From JAMQKA01 sp033722415 (GTDB taxonomy: Bacteria > Bacteroidota > Rhodothermia > Balneolales > Balneolaceae), in the NCBI GenBank assembly GCA_033722415.1, contig JAWVZC010000203.1, positions 1 to 7,751 of the forward strand: a stretch of DNA of 7,751 nucleotides. Reading direction: 5' to 3'. The position numbers and the translations under genes were made by a program. Each line of letters starts with the position of its first letter. Positions within the stretch are counted from its first letter, which is position 1. Shown here in pieces: positions 5,275 to 7,751 of the stretch. Under the pieces are notes generated by a model that saw only the letters and a program-made list of their open reading frames with translations, searched no databases and was not told the DNA's origin.

Positions 5275-5360
5275 AGTTCCCCCCTATTATCAGGTAAGAT
5301 GTTTGGGAATCGCGCGTTCTTAAAACAGCAAACAAACAGTTATTGCAACGTATCAGAAAG

Positions 5361-5684
5361 ATGAAAACTACCAGCCAGACAACACCCTTTTCCGAACTAA
5401 TACAACAGGATCACCCGGTACTGGTCGATTTTTATGCCGACTGGTGCGCGCCCTGCAAGATGATGAACCCCATCCTTAAAAAGCTGAAACACGAGATGGG
5501 AGATCAGCTGACCATTATCAAGATCGATACAGAGAAGAACCCGGAAGCAGCCATACGATACCAGGTGCGCGGCATCCCGACGCTGATCCTGTTTAAAGGC
5601 GGGGATATATTGTGGCAGCATTCCGGAGTTGTGCAGCTTCCGCAGCTGACATCGATAATCTCTCAGAAGATAGGGTCCAAGTAG
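5361..5684 (+). CDS. Thioredoxin
   Basis: A 107-residue single-domain thioredoxin, the usual length, with no signal peptide, so cytosolic. It reduces disulfides in client proteins through the two Cys of WCAPC (Cys29, Cys32), recharged by thioredoxin reductase, which is not in the window. Supporting residues are the buried Asp23 in VLVDFYADWC, Lys33 after the active site, the conserved Pro37 in MMNPIL, IDTEKNP (55-61) and the cis-proline GIPT (71-74). The dipeptide between the Cys is Ala-Pro instead of the usual Gly-Pro; this variant is known and should remain functional. The start at 5361 is chosen because it gives the standard thioredoxin N-terminus; an in-frame TTG at 5343 would add six residues. 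Neither has a clear ribosome site. It is the only confident plus-strand gene and converges on the methyltransferase gene. Confidence 0.93.
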   Translation: MKTTSQTTPFSELIQQDHPVLVDFYADWCAPCKMMNPILKKLKHEMGDQLTIIKIDTEKNPEAAIRYQVRGIPTLILFKGGDILWQHSGVVQLPQLTSIISQKIGSK

Positions 5685-5906
5685 ATCTGGATTATTAAAC
5701 ACCTCTACTGGCAGGTATTCGCGATCTGGTGAAAAAGACCGCCATGTAACGCTGCTGTAGAAATCTTGACTGAGATGCAGGGAATGGTGCTTTGTGATCC
5801 CGGATTTTTTGCCGGTGACCAGTCTATAAATAATTTACTTGTACCTCCCACGACAACGGTCTGTGTGCTGAGTTACGGGATCTTCGGTGTTTATCCTGCA
5901 GTCATG

Positions 5907-5923
5907 AGCCATAGATCATGGCT
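5907..5923. repeat. Hairpin at the end of the methyltransferase gene
   Basis: AGCCAT (5907-5912) and ATGGCT (5918-5923) pair around AGATC and span the methyltransferase stop codon. No T-run follows in either direction, so it may shape the mRNA ends between the two convergent genes without being a classic terminator. The rest of the 231-base gap (5685-5915) shows no gene. Confidence 0.3.
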
Positions 5924-6740
5924 TTCGGGCCAGGGCGTAGATACCGGTGCCCCAGTCATTGGCACCCACCATATCGAGCCGCATCAGCAGCAGGGAAAGG
6001 GGAAGTACAGGCAGATAGTAGAGGGCCAGCAGCGGCAGGGCCCAGAGATTTATTGTATTCAGCAGCAGCATCGGCTGTTTGATCAGCATCACCCACGCAA
6101 CATGGCCCGGCTTTCCGTAGGTGTAGTTGACCTCGACCGGTTCCAGGCCCGCCCGCTCTATTTTGGCCGTGATATCTTCTTTTGCATAGCCGGTTCGCGC
6201 ATGTTCTCCCACAAAACTGTCCTCGCCTCCGGCGTCCTGCTCAGAGTGGTGGGATGGAGAATGCATCAGGAAATAGCCCCCCGGTTTCAGGGCCCGCGCC
6301 AGGTTGGCAATCGCTTTTTCATCCTCCGTTATATGTTCGAGGACATCTATGCAGATCGTGAAATCAAACTCCTCCTGGTACTCTATGTCCAGGAGATCGC
6401 GTTTTTTGAACCTGATCTTGTCCCGCCGGATCTGATCCCGGAAATAGTCCCGGCAGTCTTCGATATAATCCCGCTTTACATCGATACCCTCGATGCGAAT
6501 ATTGTCAAACGATGTGAGCAGGAAACGGTCGTATTGGCCAAACCCGGTTCCGGCATCGAGCAGGTGCCATTCTCCCCGGTTGTCAAACGGCCGGGCATAC
6601 TCCCTGATTAGCTTCCGCACATACCAGCTGCGCAGGAAAAAGAGATCGAGCAGTTTGTAGAAAAGGGTTCGCAGAAATGACGAACGGCGAATAATGGCTG
6701 CAAAACGGTCTTTTACCGGGTCGTAGGCTATTTTACTCAT
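5916..6740 (-). CDS. SAM-dependent methyltransferase with hydrophobic C-terminal segment
   Basis: A 274-residue class I methyltransferase. The SAM-binding motif LDAGTGFGQY is at 61-70, the acidic residue that binds the ribose is Asp87 in IEGIDV, KRDLLD is at 113-118, ICIDVLEHI (motif IV-like) is at 129-137, and LKPGGYFLM is at 151-159. The core is closest to the UbiE/Methyltransf_11 type. The N-terminal 45 residues are basic and amphipathic (FYKLLDLFFLRSWYVRKLI). Residues 215-255 are strongly hydrophobic, with two Pro-broken stretches, suggesting attachment to the inner membrane. The methyl acceptor cannot be read from the sequence. The gene starts 15 bases after the glycosyltransferase ends and has no clear ribosome site of its own, so translation is probably coupled. 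The pairing suggests action on a lipid-linked sugar or cell-surface glycan, which is inferred. Confidence 0.85.
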   Translation of the reverse strand: MSKIAYDPVKDRFAAIIRRSSFLRTLFYKLLDLFFLRSWYVRKLIREYARPFDNRGEWHLLDAGTGFGQYDRFLLTSFDNIRIEGIDVKRDYIEDCRDYFRDQIRRDKIRFKKRDLLDIEYQEEFDFTICIDVLEHITEDEKAIANLARALKPGGYFLMHSPSHHSEQDAGGEDSFVGEHARTGYAKEDITAKIERAGLEPVEVNYTYGKPGHVAWVMLIKQPMLLLNTINLWALPLLALYYLPVLPLSLLLMRLDMVGANDWGTGIYALARKP

Positions 6741-6755
6741 ACCAGTTGGAGATCG

Positions 6756-7709
6756 TTATACCCTGTCTTTGATGTTCGGCTTTTTGTGCTCTCCCCGGTT
6801 TCGGTTGATCAGTTCTCCCAAAAAACCGATAGAGAAGAACTGGGCCCCCAGTACCATCAGCATGACACCGAGCAGCAGCAGCGGCCGGCCGGAAAGAAAG
6901 ACGCCGAAAAATATTTTCGCAGCCGCAAGATAGGCGTTGATCAGTCCGCCAATCACCAGGAAAACAAAGCCCAGGGTACCGAAAAAATGCATCGGCCGCT
7001 GTAGGTAGTTGTTGATAAAAACGAGGGTCAGAAGGTCGAGAAACCCGTTCATAAAGCGGGAAAGCCCGAACTTGGTCTCCCCGTACTTGCGCGGGTGATG
7101 CTGTACCACCTTTTCGGTAATCCGGTTGTATCCCTCCCACCTGGCCAGCAGCGGAATGTAGCGATGGAGCTCGCCGTACAGGTATATGCTCTCGACAACC
7201 TCGCGGCGGTACGCCTTCAGGCCGCAGTTGAAATCGTGCAGGTCGATGCCGGTCACGAACGACGTAACCTTGTTAAAAAATTTGGAGGGTATGGTTTTCG
7301 AGATCGGGTCGTGCCGCTCCTTTTTCCACCCGCTGACCAGGTCGTAGCCCTCCTCCAGCATGCCGATCATCTCCGGTATCTCATCCGGGTCATCCTGCAG
7401 GTCGGCATCCATTGTAACCACAAACCTGCCGGCTGCACGTTCAAAACCACTCTGCAGGGCCGTACTCTTCCCGTAATTCCGCTGAAAACGGATGCCACTT
7501 GTATTATTGAATGTGGAGCTCAACTCCCGGATAACATCCCAGGAGCCGTCCTCGGAACCGTCATCGACAAATATAACTTCATAGGTGTATCTGCCGTCGA
7601 GTGCCTCCCGTACCCCGCCGTTCAGCTCAGCCAGCGACTGCACCTCGTTGTAGACCGGGATCACGATGCTTACGGTGCACCCTGTTTCTTTTGTATCTTG
7701 ATCAGCCAA
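6756..7709 (-). CDS. Membrane-anchored GT2 glycosyltransferase, polyprenyl-phosphate sugar type
   Basis: A 317-residue family 2 glycosyltransferase of the DPM1/GtrB/ArnC group, which moves a sugar from a nucleotide donor to a polyprenyl phosphate on the cytoplasmic face of the inner membrane. Motifs in order: VIPVYNE (16-22), VDDGS (48-52), RNYGKSTALQSGF (77-89), DADLQDDP with the metal-binding DxD (101-108), DFNCGLKAYRREV (159-171) and RKYGETKFG (207-215). Two C-terminal transmembrane helices follow at about 243-264 and 275-297, as in GtrB. The length is normal for the family. The start is TTG at 7709, because the first motif begins 16 residues later and no ATG lies between; no strong ribosome site is present, only AGGG about 17 bases upstream. 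It is the first visible gene of a unit with the methyltransferase. The sugar cannot be told. Confidence 0.9.
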   Translation of the reverse strand: MADQDTKETGCTVSIVIPVYNEVQSLAELNGGVREALDGRYTYEVIFVDDGSEDGSWDVIRELSSTFNNTSGIRFQRNYGKSTALQSGFERAAGRFVVTMDADLQDDPDEIPEMIGMLEEGYDLVSGWKKERHDPISKTIPSKFFNKVTSFVTGIDLHDFNCGLKAYRREVVESIYLYGELHRYIPLLARWEGYNRITEKVVQHHPRKYGETKFGLSRFMNGFLDLLTLVFINNYLQRPMHFFGTLGFVFLVIGGLINAYLAAAKIFFGVFLSGRPLLLLGVMLMVLGAQFFSIGFLGELINRNRGEHKKPNIKDRV

Positions 7710-7731
7710 AATGCTTGAAAGTTACCCTGCA

Positions 7732-7746
7732 AAAAGTTAGATATAA
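7732..7746 (-). promoter_or_regulatory. Possible promoter element before the glycosyltransferase
   Basis: On the minus strand the first bases contain TTATAT and then TAACTTTT, which is close to the Bacteroidota -7 consensus TAnnTTTG. The -33 element would be outside the window, so this cannot be confirmed. Confidence 0.2.
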
Positions 7747-7751
7747 CCTAG

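Larger units (their letters stand above)
5130..5275 (+). ncRNA. Candidate small RNA or thioredoxin leader RNA
   Basis: About 145 bases on the plus strand hold an AT hairpin (ATTTAT...ATAAAT, about 5134-5152), the 19-bp palindrome, the CCTAAT hairpin, and an intrinsic terminator. No protein gene precedes the terminator on this strand within the window. Either a free-standing small RNA ends here, or the terminator acts as an attenuator in a long leader of the thioredoxin gene that begins 86 bases after it. A TATAAA at 5146-5151 is a possible -10, but no good -35 is present at the right spacing. The 5' end given is a guess. No known RNA family was recognised. Confidence 0.3.

Noticed and set aside
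5702..5749. Short stretch after the thioredoxin stop that reads TPLLAGIRDLVKKTAM, like a protein C-terminus
   Set aside because: Only 16 codons after a stop, without a start. Chance cannot be excluded.
5766..6611. Long plus-strand frame of 281 residues opposite the methyltransferase gene
   Set aside because: It is a shadow of the methyltransferase, whose SAM-binding motifs are clear on the other strand; the shadow product has no recognisable domain.

Overview
The window looks like chromosomal DNA of a Bacteroidota-related bacterium, most plausibly from the Balneolota/Rhodothermota side. The main pointer is the truncated gene at the left edge: its mature N-terminus (QYFGFGKNRVQY, then HFDVYYY) is the pattern I associate with secreted TolB/PD40-repeat proteins of that group. 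Base composition is moderate. Most genes have clear AG-rich ribosome binding sites, and GTG and TTG starts occur. The taxonomic call is an inference from gene style, not from a marker gene.

Every confident gene but one lies on the minus strand. Read in the direction of transcription (right to left), the right end (7709 to 5916) is a two-gene unit: a membrane-anchored GT2 glycosyltransferase of the polyprenyl-phosphate type, then a SAM-dependent methyltransferase with a hydrophobic tail. A small cytosolic thioredoxin (5361-5684, plus strand) converges on them. Between the thioredoxin and the next minus-strand gene lie about 1.27 kb (4095-5360) without a convincing gene. That stretch holds a composite palindromic repeat (about 4163-4282), several inverted repeats, and an intrinsic terminator on the plus strand (5247-5274) with no coding gene in front of it.

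From 4094 leftward come four envelope genes in a row: a secreted Gln/Met-rich coiled-coil protein, a beta-barrel outer-membrane protein of the Phenol_MetA_deg-like 'transporter' type, a small secreted protein with a domain resembling MamS/MamX, and a four-helix membrane protein related to DUF2231. Two stress-type cytosolic genes follow, a DUF2267 protein and an sll1863-like coiled-coil protein, and then the truncated TolB-like gene that runs off the left edge.

Taken together, 4094-1486 reads as a cell-envelope cassette of secreted, outer-membrane and inner-membrane parts. Its Met-rich periplasmic protein and His-bearing membrane protein suggest metal or redox handling, but that function is inferred. 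No mobile-element gene, CRISPR array, tRNA or rRNA was seen.
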